DNA of 64,000 bases from Listeria seeligeri serovar 1/2b str. SLCC3954 (GTDB lineage Bacteria; Bacillota; Bacilli; Lactobacillales; Listeriaceae). The position numbers and the translations under genes were made by a program. The stretch covers positions 1,302,001 to 1,366,000 of the forward strand of contig NC_013891.1 of NCBI RefSeq assembly GCF_000027145.1. Direction: 5' to 3'. The notes beneath the pieces are model-generated. The model saw only the letters and a list, made by a program, of their open reading frames with translations. It was not told where the DNA came from and searched no databases. This document shows positions 1 to 8,248 of the stretch, one piece after another. Each line of letters begins with the position of its first letter. Within the stretch, counting starts at the first letter, position 1.

Positions 1-699
1 AATGATAGTGTTACTTGGATTCAAGCTGACACAGCCACCGCAGCAGCTGAGGGAGCAATTTTAGCTGTGAAGAATAAAGAAGCTGATATTTTAGTTAAAG
101 GCTTTATTCCTACAGCCACATTGATGCATCATGTCCTAAAAAAAGAAAACGGACTTAGGACCGGAAAACTTTTAAGTCAAATCGCCATTTTTGATATTCC
201 AAATTATCACAAACCTTTACTACTAACAGATTGTGCAATGAATGTCGCTCCAAAAACGAAAGAAAAAATTGCTATTACTGAAAATGCTGTAAGTGTCGCA
301 AAGAAAATTGGTATTCTTAATCCAAAAGTTGTTCTACTAAGTGCAGTAGAAGAAGTGACAGACAAAATGCCATCGACAGTTGAAGCGAGCGAAGTAGTTA
401 ATCACTTTGGAACTGAAATAGAGATTGCAGGCCCACTTGCGCTTGATGTAGCGATTTCAAAAGATGCTGCTATTCATAAAGGGATAAAAAATAGTATTGC
501 CGGGGAAGCAGATATTCTAATAGCACCTAACATTGAAACTGGTAATGTGCTTTATAAATCGCTTGTTTACTTTGCTGGGGCTAGGGTTGGTAGTGCCATC
601 GTTGGGGCCAAAGTGCCAATTGTTATCTCATCTAGAAACGATACTCCAGAAAATAAATTAGCCTCATTTATTTTAACTGTTAGAATGGTTGGGAAATAA
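1..699 (+). CDS. ptb: Phosphate butyryltransferase, 5' end cut off by window
   Basis: The reading frame is open from the first base, so the gene starts outside the window; about 232 C-terminal residues are visible and end at TAA 697-699. The protein belongs to the phosphate acetyl/butyryltransferase family and moves the acyl group of butyryl-, isobutyryl- or isovaleryl-CoA to phosphate. The visible part holds the family core ([11 protein letters not shown], a central LLSAVEE segment, [15 protein letters not shown] and the C-terminal [14 protein letters not shown]). It is followed by buk, its partner kinase. In B. subtilis a leucine dehydrogenase gene (bcd) sits between the two; here there are only 136 bases with no gene. 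Function assignment is safe; exact acyl preference is inference. Confidence 0.95.
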   Translation, partial: NDSVTWIQADTATAAAEGAILAVKNKEADILVKGFIPTATLMHHVLKKENGLRTGKLLSQIAIFDIPNYHKPLLLTDCAMNVAPKTKEKIAITENAVSVAKKIGILNPKVVLLSAVEEVTDKMPSTVEASEVVNHFGTEIEIAGPLALDVAISKDAAIHKGIKNSIAGEADILIAPNIETGNVLYKSLVYFAGARVGSAIVGAKVPIVISSRNDTPENKLASFILTVRMVGK

Positions 700-835
700 T
701 CAAATAATGTGAATAGACGGACTTTAATAATCTGAATGCAAAGGCTTTTATTTGATTAGAGCCTACGTGTTACAATAGTCTTTGGGAAAATGATAACCTA
801 CTGCATTTTTCACAATTAAATTTGGAGGAAATCAA

Positions 836-1903
836 ATGTCTTTTGATGTTTTGACAATAAATCCTGGTTCTACTTCCACCAAACTCGCCGTATACCAAGG
901 CGACAAGCTGTTGTTTGAAGAAACAATTAGACATGGAATGGAAGAACTAGCCAATTTTAAAAATGTACAGGAACAATTTGATTTTAGATGGCAAGTTTTA
1001 CGAAGAGTGATAGATGCATTTGGTTATGATAGGAACCAGTTAGATGCAGTAGTTGGGCGCGGGGGATTACTTCGACCAGTTGCTGGTGGTACATATATGG
1101 TTACAGATAAGATGCTAGAAGATTTACAAGAAAACAGATACGGTGAGCATGCCTCAAACCTTGGCGCAATGCTTGCAAAAAAATTAGCAGATGAGCTTCA
1201 AATTTCCAGCTACATCGTTGACCCAGTTGTTGTCGATGAATTACAGCCAGTTGCTAGATTTTCAGGTAACGAGCTTATTGCTAGGAAAAGTATTTTTCAC
1301 GCTTTAAATCATAAAGCAGTTGGTCGGAAAATTGCTAAAGAGCTAGGTTCTGATTATGAAAATATGAATTTTGTTATTGCGCACTTAGGCGGTGGAATTT
1401 CCGTAGCCGCACACAGACAAGGTAAAGCAATTGATGTTAATAATGCATTGGACGGAGATGGTCCATTCAGTCCGGAACGTTCTGGTTCGTTACCTATGAA
1501 TGATTTTTTAGAAGCATGCTTTAGTGGTAATTGGACAAAACATGAACTGCATGATTTGATTGTCGGCCGTGGTGGGATGATTTCTTACTTAGGGACAAAT
1601 AGTATGTTAGATGTGGAAGCCAAAGTACAAGCGGGTGACGAGAGAGCAATCGACGCTTTTGAAGCAATGGCATATCAAGTCAGTAAAGAAATCGGCGCTT
1701 GTTCGGTTGTGTTACAAGGAAAAATTGATGCGATTATCTTAACCGGCGGACTTGCAAGAAGCGAGCTTTTTACAAATAAAATCATAGGACAAACAAGCTG
1801 GATAGCAAACGTCATTATCGAACCAGGAGAAGACGAATTAGAAGCTTTAAATAATGGCGTGCAACGAGTTCTTGCGGGTCTAGAAAAAGAAAAAATTTAC
1901 TAA
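836..1903 (+). CDS. buk: Butyrate kinase
   Basis: 355 residues, full length for the family. It is an acetokinase-type (ASKHA fold) kinase that turns branched or straight acyl-phosphate plus ADP into acid plus ATP, completing the route begun by Ptb. Visible motifs: N-terminal phosphate loop NPGSTSTK near residues 9-16, a central HLGGGISVAAH, and LTGGLARS near residue 300. The ATG is preceded by a good ribosome site (TTTGGAGGAAA). The stop codon overlaps the ribosome site of the next gene, so translation is probably coupled to the E3 gene. Confidence 0.96.
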   Translation: MSFDVLTINPGSTSTKLAVYQGDKLLFEETIRHGMEELANFKNVQEQFDFRWQVLRRVIDAFGYDRNQLDAVVGRGGLLRPVAGGTYMVTDKMLEDLQENRYGEHASNLGAMLAKKLADELQISSYIVDPVVVDELQPVARFSGNELIARKSIFHALNHKAVGRKIAKELGSDYENMNFVIAHLGGGISVAAHRQGKAIDVNNALDGDGPFSPERSGSLPMNDFLEACFSGNWTKHELHDLIVGRGGMISYLGTNSMLDVEAKVQAGDERAIDAFEAMAYQVSKEIGACSVVLQGKIDAIILTGGLARSELFTNKIIGQTSWIANVIIEPGEDELEALNNGVQRVLAGLEKEKIY

Positions 1904-1916
1904 AGGAGGAGATAAT

Positions 1917-3344
1917 GTGGCAACAGAATATGATGTAGTTATTCTTGGCGGAGGAACTGGCGGTTACGTCGCAGCAATCCAAGCCGCAAAAAACGGTCAA
2001 AAAGTAGCTGTCGTAGAAAAAGGGAAAGTTGGCGGAACATGTCTTCACCGAGGCTGTATTCCAACAAAAGCTTTATTACGTTCAGCAGAAGTATTGCAAA
2101 CTGTAAAAAAAGCGAGTGAATTTGGAATATCTATCGAAGGAACTGCTGGTATCAACTTTTTACAAGCACAAACTAGAAAGCAAGAAATTGTCGATCAATT
2201 AGAAAAAGGCATTCATCAATTATTTAAACAAGGAAAAATTGATTTGTTTATCGGAACTGGAACAATTTTAGGACCATCGATTTTTTCTCCAACTGCTGGT
2301 ACGGTTTCTGTAGAATTCGATGATGGTTCAGAAAATGAAATGCTGATTCCTAAAAATTTAATTATCGCAACTGGTTCTAAACCTCGCACACTTAATGGAC
2401 TTACAATTGACGAGGAAAACGTATTATCTTCTGACGGTGCCCTTAACCTAGAAACTTTACCTAAATCAATTATCATTGTTGGTGGTGGGGTTATCGGGAT
2501 GGAATGGGCTTCGATGATGCATGATTTTGGCGTAGAAGTAACGGTGCTAGAATATGCCGACAGAATTTTGCCAACCGAAGATAAAGAAGTAGCAAAAGAA
2601 CTGGCAAGACTTTATAAAAAGAAACAACTAACCATGCATACATCTGCTGAAGTTCAAGCAGCTAGTTATAAAAAAACAACATCAGGCGTCCAAATTAATG
2701 CAATCATTAAAGGAGAAGAACAAACTTTTACAGCTGATAAAATTCTTGTCTCAGTTGGTCGCTCAGCAAATACGGAAAATATTGGCCTGCAAAATACAGA
2801 CATTGCAACAGAAAATGGTTTTATCCAAGTAAATGATTTTTATCAAACAAAAGAAAGTCATATTTATGCAATTGGAGACTGTATTCCAACAATCCAACTT
2901 GCGCATGTAGCCATGGAAGAAGGAACTATCGCAGCGAACCATATTGCTGGAAAAACTATCGAAAAACTTGATTATGATTTGGTTCCACGTTGTATTTATA
3001 CTTCCACGGAAATCGCAAGTGTAGGAATCACAGAAGAACAAGCCAAAGAACGCGGGCACAACATTAAAAAAGGTAAATTCTTCTTCCGAGGTATCGGAAA
3101 AGCGCTCGTTTACGGCGAATCGGATGGTTTCATTAAAATCATTGCGGATAAAGATAGCGATGATATTCTTGGTGTCAGCATGATTGGACCGCACGTTACC
3201 GACATGATTAGCGAAGCGGCTTTAGCGCAAGTCTTAAATGCAACCCCATGGGAAGTGGGAAATACGATTCACCCGCACCCAACTTTATCAGAAAGTTTTA
3301 GAGAGGCTGCCCTTGCTGTGGATGGCAATGCAATTCACGGTTAA
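1917..3344 (+). CDS. lpd: Dihydrolipoamide dehydrogenase (E3) of the branched-chain 2-oxoacid dehydrogenase
   Basis: 475 residues. FAD/NAD-dependent flavoprotein that re-oxidises the dihydrolipoyl group on the E2 subunit. Visible: N-terminal FAD site GGGTGGYVAA (residues 11-20), redox-active cysteine pair in GGTCLHRGCIPTK (Cys42/Cys47), NAD-binding IIIVGGGVIGMEWAS near residue 185, second FAD motif YAIGDCI near 315, and C-terminal HPHPTLSE with the catalytic His-Glu pair. The start is GTG at 1917; an ATG two bases upstream is in the wrong frame. The strong AAAGGAGG site at 1902-1909 supports this choice. Its position inside the bkd operon assigns it to BCKDH rather than to pyruvate dehydrogenase. 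Confidence 0.95.
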   Translation: MATEYDVVILGGGTGGYVAAIQAAKNGQKVAVVEKGKVGGTCLHRGCIPTKALLRSAEVLQTVKKASEFGISIEGTAGINFLQAQTRKQEIVDQLEKGIHQLFKQGKIDLFIGTGTILGPSIFSPTAGTVSVEFDDGSENEMLIPKNLIIATGSKPRTLNGLTIDEENVLSSDGALNLETLPKSIIIVGGGVIGMEWASMMHDFGVEVTVLEYADRILPTEDKEVAKELARLYKKKQLTMHTSAEVQAASYKKTTSGVQINAIIKGEEQTFTADKILVSVGRSANTENIGLQNTDIATENGFIQVNDFYQTKESHIYAIGDCIPTIQLAHVAMEEGTIAANHIAGKTIEKLDYDLVPRCIYTSTEIASVGITEEQAKERGHNIKKGKFFFRGIGKALVYGESDGFIKIIADKDSDDILGVSMIGPHVTDMISEAALAQVLNATPWEVGNTIHPHPTLSESFREAALAVDGNAIHG

Positions 3345-3368
3345 TACAGCTTTAAAGGAGGAACAAAA

Positions 3369-4364
3369 ATGACTTTAAAAGAAGCAGGTTTAACAGAAGA
3401 TAAATTATTGAAAATGTACGAAACGATGTTAATGGCGCGAAGACTCGATGAACGTATGTGGCTACTCAATCGTTCAGGGAAAATTCCTTTTACCATTTCC
3501 GGTCAAGGACAAGAAACAGCACAAATCGGCGCTGCGTTTGCCTTTGATCTAGATAAAGACTATTGTTTACCATACTACCGCGATTTGGCCGTTGTTTTAG
3601 CTTTTGGCATGACCGCAAAAGATATCATGCTATCTGCCTTTGCAAAAGCGGAAGATCCAAATTCAGGTGGTCGACAAATGCCAGCCCACTTTGGTCAAAA
3701 ATCGAACCGAATTGTGACACAGAGCTCACCTGTTACGACCCAGTTCCCGCACGCAGCAGGTATTGGTCTTGCAGCAAAAATGGCAAATGATCCAGTTGCA
3801 ATTTATGCATCAACAGGAGAAGGTTCCTCTAACCAAGGAGACTTTCATGAAGGAATCAACTTTGCATCGGTACATAAGTTGCCAGTTGTATTCGTTATTC
3901 ATAATAATAAATATGCAATTTCCGTTCCAGCATCAAAACAATATGCAGCAGAAAAGCTTTCTGACCGAGCAATTGGTTACGGAATCCCTGGTGAACGTGT
4001 TGATGGTACGAATATGGGGGAAGTTTATGCAGCATTTAAGCGTGCAGCTGACCGAGCGAGGAATGGTGAAGGACCAACATTAATAGAAACAGTTTCATAC
4101 CGTTTCACCCCGCATTCCTCAGATGACGACGACAGTAGCTACCGTTCAAAAGCAGAAGTGGCAGAAGCCAAAGAAAAAGACCCACTAAAGATTTTTGAAA
4201 AAGAACTAGTCGATGAGGGTTATTTAACCGAAGAAAAGATTGCTGAAATCGAGAAAAATATTGCTAAAGAAGTAAATGAAGCAACAGATTACGCGGAAAA
4301 TGCAGCATACGCTGAACCAGAATCATCGTTACTTTATGTATATGATGAAGAAGCGAATAGCTGA
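3369..4364 (+). CDS. bkdAA: Branched-chain 2-oxoacid dehydrogenase E1 alpha
   Basis: 331 residues, usual length. Thiamine-diphosphate-dependent alpha subunit that, with BkdAB, decarboxylates 2-oxoisovalerate, 2-oxoisocaproate and 2-oxo-3-methylvalerate. The ThDP/Mg motif is visible as GEGSSNQGDFHEG followed by FVIHNNKYA (about residues 152-182). The phosphorylation-loop region YRFTPHSSDDDDSSYRS follows near 245-262. The ribosome site AAAGGAGG lies just before ATG 3369. The gap to the E3 gene is 24 bases and to bkdAB 16 bases, so this is one transcript. In Listeria this complex supplies the branched primers for anteiso fatty acids that keep membranes fluid in the cold (established knowledge). 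Confidence 0.96.
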   Translation: MTLKEAGLTEDKLLKMYETMLMARRLDERMWLLNRSGKIPFTISGQGQETAQIGAAFAFDLDKDYCLPYYRDLAVVLAFGMTAKDIMLSAFAKAEDPNSGGRQMPAHFGQKSNRIVTQSSPVTTQFPHAAGIGLAAKMANDPVAIYASTGEGSSNQGDFHEGINFASVHKLPVVFVIHNNKYAISVPASKQYAAEKLSDRAIGYGIPGERVDGTNMGEVYAAFKRAADRARNGEGPTLIETVSYRFTPHSSDDDDSSYRSKAEVAEAKEKDPLKIFEKELVDEGYLTEEKIAEIEKNIAKEVNEATDYAENAAYAEPESSLLYVYDEEANS

Positions 4365-4380
4365 TTAGGAGGGAAATTTA

Positions 4381-5364
4381 ATGCCAGTCATTTCATATAT
4401 TGATGCAATAACAATGGCGCTTAAAGAAGAAATGGAGCGCGATGATAAAGTATTTATTTTAGGAGAAGATGTAGGGAAAAAAGGTGGCGTATTTAAAGCA
4501 ACTGCTGGTTTGTACGATGAATTTGGCGAAGATCGTGTGTTAGATACACCACTTGCAGAGTCAGCAATCGCTGGAGTTGGAATCGGTGCAGCTATGTATG
4601 GATATCGTCCAGTGGCTGAAATGCAGTTCGCAGATTTTATTATGCCTGCTGTTAACCAAATTATTTCTGAAGCGTCTCGAATTCGCTATCGTTCGAATAA
4701 TGATTGGTCTTGCCCAATGGTTATTCGCGCACCATTTGGCGGCGGTGTTCACGGAGCACTTTACCATTCTCAATCAGTAGAAAAAGTATTCTTTGGTCAA
4801 CCGGGACTAAAAATCGTAGTTCCATCTTCCCCATATGATGCCAAAGGGCTTTTGAAAGCAGCTATTCGCGACAATGACCCAGTACTTTTCTTTGAACATA
4901 AACGTGCTTACCGTTTACTTAAAGGAGAAGTTCCAGAAACAGATTACATCGTTCCAATTGGTGAAGCAAATGTAGTTCGCGAAGGCGATGACATTACTGT
5001 TATTACTTATGGCTTAGCTGTCCAATTCGCACAACAAGCAGCTGAAAGATTAGCTAGCGAAGGAGTAGAAGCGCATATTCTTGATTTACGTACAATTTAT
5101 CCATTAGATCAAGATGCAATTATCGAAGCAACGAAGAAAACAGGAAAAGTACTTCTTGTAACAGAAGATAATAAACAAGGAAGTATTATTAGCGAAGTAG
5201 CAGCAATTATCTCAGAACATTGCTTATTCGACTTAGATGCGCCGATAGCTAGACTTGCTGGTCCTGATACCCCAGCAATGCCTTTTGCTCCAACAATGGA
5301 AAAACATTTTATGATTAATCCAGATAAAGTTGCTGATGCAATGAAAGAATTAGCGGAATTTTAG
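4381..5364 (+). CDS. bkdAB: Branched-chain 2-oxoacid dehydrogenase E1 beta
   Basis: 327 residues, the transketolase-like beta subunit that pairs with BkdAA. Visible family features: GEDVGKKGGVFKATAGL near residues 28-44, RVLDTPLAESAIAGVGIGAA near 55-74, the central RAPFGGGVHGALYHSQS stretch, and the C-terminal transketolase domain (DITVITYGL, then ILDLRTIYPLD). The ribosome site TTAGGAGGG precedes ATG 4381. Highly conserved and intact. Confidence 0.96.
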   Translation: MPVISYIDAITMALKEEMERDDKVFILGEDVGKKGGVFKATAGLYDEFGEDRVLDTPLAESAIAGVGIGAAMYGYRPVAEMQFADFIMPAVNQIISEASRIRYRSNNDWSCPMVIRAPFGGGVHGALYHSQSVEKVFFGQPGLKIVVPSSPYDAKGLLKAAIRDNDPVLFFEHKRAYRLLKGEVPETDYIVPIGEANVVREGDDITVITYGLAVQFAQQAAERLASEGVEAHILDLRTIYPLDQDAIIEATKKTGKVLLVTEDNKQGSIISEVAAIISEHCLFDLDAPIARLAGPDTPAMPFAPTMEKHFMINPDKVADAMKELAEF

Positions 5365-5394
5365 ACCCGTTTTAAACAAAAGGAGTGAAGACCC

Positions 5395-6645
5395 GTGGCA
5401 GTTGAAAAAATCACCATGCCCAAGTTAGGGGAAAGTGTAACAGAAGGAACCATTAGTTCTTGGTTAGTAAAGCCCGGTGATACGGTAGAAAAATATGATG
5501 CCATCGCTGAAGTTTTAACCGATAAAGTAACCGCAGAAATCCCATCTTCTTTTAGTGGTACAATCAAAGAAATCTTAGCGGAAGAAGATGAAACATTAGA
5601 AGTTGGCGAAGTAATTTGTACAATTGAAACAAGTGGAGCAGGAAACGCGGCAGCTGAAGCAGAAGAAAAAGTACCTGAAACACCAAATGAAAAAACAGAA
5701 ACAACAAAACAAGTCACATTAGCCGAAGCACCAGAAAGTGGAAGATTTTCCCCAGCCGTGCTTAGGATTGCTGGTGAAAACAATATTGATTTAAACACCG
5801 TTCAGGGAACAGGAAAAGGTGGCCGGATTACAAGAAAAGATTTACTTCAGGTAATCGAAAATGGTCCAGTAGCTTCTAAACAAGAACAAACAGAACAACC
5901 AAAACGTGAGACAGAAAAACCGCAAGCGCCAGTTCGGACAGCTGCTGGAGACAAGGAAATTCCAATCAATGGCGTTCGAAAAGCAATCGCAAAACATATG
6001 AGCGTTAGCAAACAAGAAATTCCACATGCATGGATGATGGTCGAAGTAGATGCAACTGGTCTTGTGCGCTACCGTAACTCAGTCAAAGATAACTTTAAAA
6101 AAGAAGAAGGTTATTCGTTAACTTACTTTGCCTTTTTTATAAAAGCAGTTGCTCAAGCATTGAAAGAATTCCCTCAATTGAATAGTACTTGGGCGGGAGA
6201 TAAAATTATTGAGCATGGCAATATTAATATTTCGATTGCGATTGCAGCAGGAGACTTACTGTATGTTCCAGTAATCAAAAATGCAGATGAAAAATCCATT
6301 AAAGGGATTGCACGTGAAATTAGCGAACTTGCTTCTAAAGCGCGTAGTGGAAAACTTTCGCAAGCTGATATGGAAGGTGGCACATTTACAGTTAATAGCA
6401 CAGGCTCATTTGGTTCCGTTCAATCAATGGGAATTATCAATCATCCACAAGCAGCAATCCTTCAAGTAGAATCTATCGTTAAACGCCCAGTGATTGTGGA
6501 TGATATGATTGCTGTCCGTGACATGGTTAACTTATGTTTGTCTATTGATCACCGTATTTTAGATGGTTTGCTGGCTGGTAAATTTTTACAAGCAATTAAA
6601 TCCGCTGTAGAAAAAATTTCCAAAGAAAATACAGCTCTATATTAA
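5395..6645 (+). CDS. bkdB: Branched-chain 2-oxoacid dehydrogenase E2 (lipoyl acyltransferase)
   Basis: 416 residues, GTG start behind AAAGGAGTGAAG. Domain order: one lipoyl domain (about 1-78) with the lipoylated lysine in LTDKVTAE (Lys44); an acidic, Glu/Thr-rich linker; a peripheral-subunit binding domain (about 116-154, RFSPAVLRIA...GGRITRKDLL); a second linker; and the catalytic acyltransferase domain ending in SIDHRILDG (residues 383-391, with the usual His and Asp). It is the structural core of the complex and transfers the branched acyl group to CoA. Last gene of the operon; no U-rich hairpin is seen directly after it, and the next signal is the SbrA promoter starting 5 bases after the stop. 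Confidence 0.96.
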   Translation: MAVEKITMPKLGESVTEGTISSWLVKPGDTVEKYDAIAEVLTDKVTAEIPSSFSGTIKEILAEEDETLEVGEVICTIETSGAGNAAAEAEEKVPETPNEKTETTKQVTLAEAPESGRFSPAVLRIAGENNIDLNTVQGTGKGGRITRKDLLQVIENGPVASKQEQTEQPKRETEKPQAPVRTAAGDKEIPINGVRKAIAKHMSVSKQEIPHAWMMVEVDATGLVRYRNSVKDNFKKEEGYSLTYFAFFIKAVAQALKEFPQLNSTWAGDKIIEHGNINISIAIAAGDLLYVPVIKNADEKSIKGIAREISELASKARSGKLSQADMEGGTFTVNSTGSFGSVQSMGIINHPQAAILQVESIVKRPVIVDDMIAVRDMVNLCLSIDHRILDGLLAGKFLQAIKSAVEKISKENTALY

Positions 6646-6649
6646 AAAT

Positions 6650-6674
6650 GTTTTAATCTAGCATTAGCGGGTAT
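6650..6674 (+). promoter_or_regulatory. Sigma-B promoter of SbrA
   Basis: GTTT at 6650-6653, 15-base spacer, GGGTAT at 6669-6674. This fits the Listeria sigma-B consensus GTTT-N13-15-GGGWAT exactly. Seven bases downstream begins the 70-nt stretch that matches the known SbrA transcript. Confidence 0.85.
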
Positions 6675-6680
6675 TGTTTA

Positions 6681-6750
6681 GTACATCTAGATCCATACCC
6701 CTAAACTCCCTAGATGTCTTGGGTAGTACTTTCGGGTGCTGCTCTTTTTT
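6681..6750 (+). ncRNA. sbrA: SbrA (Rli11), sigma-B dependent small RNA
   Basis: From the expected start of the sigma-B promoter to the end of the U-tract the distance is 70 nt, the published size of SbrA as I remember it, and the location between the bkd operon and the M20 peptidase gene is the known one. Visible structure: an 8-bp stem (6683-6690 with 6710-6717) closing a 19-nt C-rich loop (6691-6709, containing ACCCCUAAACUCC), then a terminator hairpin (6723-6729 with 6736-6742, with G-U pairs) and seven U. The C-rich loop would pair with Shine-Dalgarno sequences; that is inference. Confidence 0.82.
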
Positions 6751-6751
6751 T
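6721..6751 (+). terminator. Terminator of SbrA
   Basis: Stem GUAGUAC/GUGCUGC (two to three G-U pairs) around a UUUCGG loop, followed by CUC and a run of U. It ends only a few bases before the opposing terminator of prli42. Confidence 0.7.
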
Positions 6752-6755
6752 GGAC

Positions 6756-6785
6756 AAAAAAAATCTGAACCAATTTGGCTCAGAC
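6756..6785 (-). terminator. Terminator of prli42
   Basis: On the minus strand, TCTGAGCC...GGTTCAGA forms an 8-bp or longer stem (one G-U pair) followed by eight T. Placed directly after the prli42 stop and back-to-back with the SbrA terminator. Confidence 0.8.
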
Positions 6786-6794
6786 GGAGAATTT

Positions 6795-6890
6795 TTATAA
6801 AAACATTAAAACCCCAGTTAAAACACTAGATAATACAATCGCGATTAACATTAAAATAACGACAACGCGAACTACTTTTTTATTAGTCAT
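6795..6890 (-). CDS. prli42: Prli42, 31-residue membrane anchor of the stressosome
   Basis: A 31-codon ORF with ATG at 6890 (minus strand), stop at 6795-6797 and a ribosome site AGAGGAG about 13 bases upstream. The product begins MTNKKVVRVVV and is otherwise one hydrophobic helix ending LMFL: a short basic N-terminus followed by a single membrane segment. It matches my memory of Prli42, the miniprotein that tethers the stressosome protein RsbR to the membrane and is needed for sigma-B activation by oxidative stress (established for L. monocytogenes). Own terminator directly downstream. Too short for most gene finders. Confidence 0.88.
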   Translation of the reverse strand: MTNKKVVRVVVILMLIAIVLSSVLTGVLMFL

Positions 6891-7009
6891 TGTGGAAGAA
6901 AACTCCTCTCATAAAGCATTTCTTAAATATATCTTACTGATAATCAACAAAAAATTCAAGTGATTTTTGTATTTTTTACCCAAAAAGAAAGAATATAGGT
7001 GAATAACTT

Positions 7010-8104
7010 ATGATAACGAATGTGCAAAAGTATTTTATGGAACTTATTCAAATTCCTTCTACTTCTGGAAATGAAACAAAAATATTAGCATACATAAAGA
7101 AACATTTGGAAAAACTTAGCGTGGTCTATAGTTCAAATGAAAAATATGGGTTAATTGCCCGCATTCCTGCAACTGCGGAACAATTTCCAACGATTTTGTT
7201 CTGTAGCCACATAGATACTCATCCAAACGCGCAAAAACCCATTGTTCAAATAATAGATGGGAAAATCAAAACCGAAAACGCGGCTTCATTAGGAGCTGAT
7301 GATAAAACAGCTGTGGCGGCGATGTTAGCTGCGATGGATTATTTTATTTCAGAAAATACAGCGCATGGCAATATTGAATTTATTTTTACGACAAAAGAGG
7401 AACTAGGAATGATTGGTATGCGGCTATTTCCAGATGAAAAAATCACAGCTTCATACGGTTATTGTTTAGATGCTCCAGGAGAAATTGGAAACTATCAAAT
7501 ACAAGCCAATACTTTAGTCGCAGTTAATTTTACAATTGCAAGTTCTGATGCCACCCAGATGTCACCGATTTCTGTCGCTAGAATGGCACTTCATGCGACC
7601 AAGCCAGGCCGAATTGACCGAGAAAACAACTGGGAAATTCAGTCGTTTTCTGGTGGAATTAATGACCATAATCAACAAGATGCTCAGTTGGAAGTTATTT
7701 TTACATCAGAAGCCAATTTTCACAAAGCATTAGGGCATATCCAAACAATAAATGAACGATTTGAGCAAACTTGTGAGAAATATGGCGCTAGCTTGACTCA
7801 TGAGGCGAATTTGATTTACGAAGGTTACCACATACAGTCCAAACACCCACTCATGAATATTTTCCAAAAAGCTACTAAAAAACAAGCATTGAAAACGCAA
7901 GAAATAAAGTTAGACGGCGGGACGGATGCAAATGTTCTAAATGAAAAAGGGATTCCAACCATGCTTCTTTCTGCTGGCTATGAGCATGCACATACAGAAG
8001 AAGAATATGTTTCTATCGAGCAACTAGAAAAACTTACCCAATTAGTTATAAATTTAGCAGAAGCCGCCAAAAATGAAAAATTTTTACTTCGAAAGCTTAA
8101 TTAA
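7010..8104 (+). CDS. M20-family peptidase (PepT-like aminopeptidase)
   Basis: 364 residues. Zinc-dependent exopeptidase of the M20 family, similar to tripeptide aminopeptidases. Visible metal and catalytic motifs: [10 protein letters not shown] near residue 66 (His and Asp), [13 protein letters not shown] near 95, [11 protein letters not shown] near 128 (catalytic Glu-Glu), and CLDAPGEIG near 153. A C-terminal [19 protein letters not shown] near 305 contributes late conserved residues. Start ATG follows ATAGGTGA. Monocistronic by context: promoter region shared with the SbrA/prli42 gap upstream, gnd downstream with its own promoter. Which peptides it cleaves cannot be read from sequence. Confidence 0.85.
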   Translation: MITNVQKYFMELIQIPSTSGNETKILAYIKKHLEKLSVVYSSNEKYGLIARIPATAEQFPTILFCSHIDTHPNAQKPIVQIIDGKIKTENAASLGADDKTAVAAMLAAMDYFISENTAHGNIEFIFTTKEELGMIGMRLFPDEKITASYGYCLDAPGEIGNYQIQANTLVAVNFTIASSDATQMSPISVARMALHATKPGRIDRENNWEIQSFSGGINDHNQQDAQLEVIFTSEANFHKALGHIQTINERFEQTCEKYGASLTHEANLIYEGYHIQSKHPLMNIFQKATKKQALKTQEIKLDGGTDANVLNEKGIPTMLLSAGYEHAHTEEEYVSIEQLEKLTQLVINLAEAAKNEKFLLRKLN

Positions 8105-8136
8105 TGAAAAAAAGTCGAATAATTCGGATTGATTCA

Positions 8137-8165
8137 TTGTCCAAGAGGCAATTCTTTGATATAGT
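8137..8165 (+). promoter_or_regulatory. Probable sigma-A promoter of gnd
   Basis: TTGTCC at 8137-8142, 17-base spacer, TATAGT at 8160-8165, about 80 bases before the gnd start. Confidence 0.5.
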
Positions 8166-8248
8166 AAATGATGTTGATACTTTTATGTGTCATGTTGAAG
8201 TAAGACAGATTTTTCTGCCTTAATAAACCGGAAAGGAAGAAGTGCAAA

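Noticed and set aside
6669-6708. Apparent pseudoknot: GGGTAT/ATACCC and GTTTAG/CTAAAC in a-b-a'-b' order at SbrA
   Set aside because: GGGTAT is the sigma-B -10 element and GTTTAG lies before or at the start site, so neither is in the 70-nt RNA.
6775-6963. 62-codon + strand ORF over prli42
   Set aside because: No ribosome site; it is the complement of the real 31-codon gene and its terminator.
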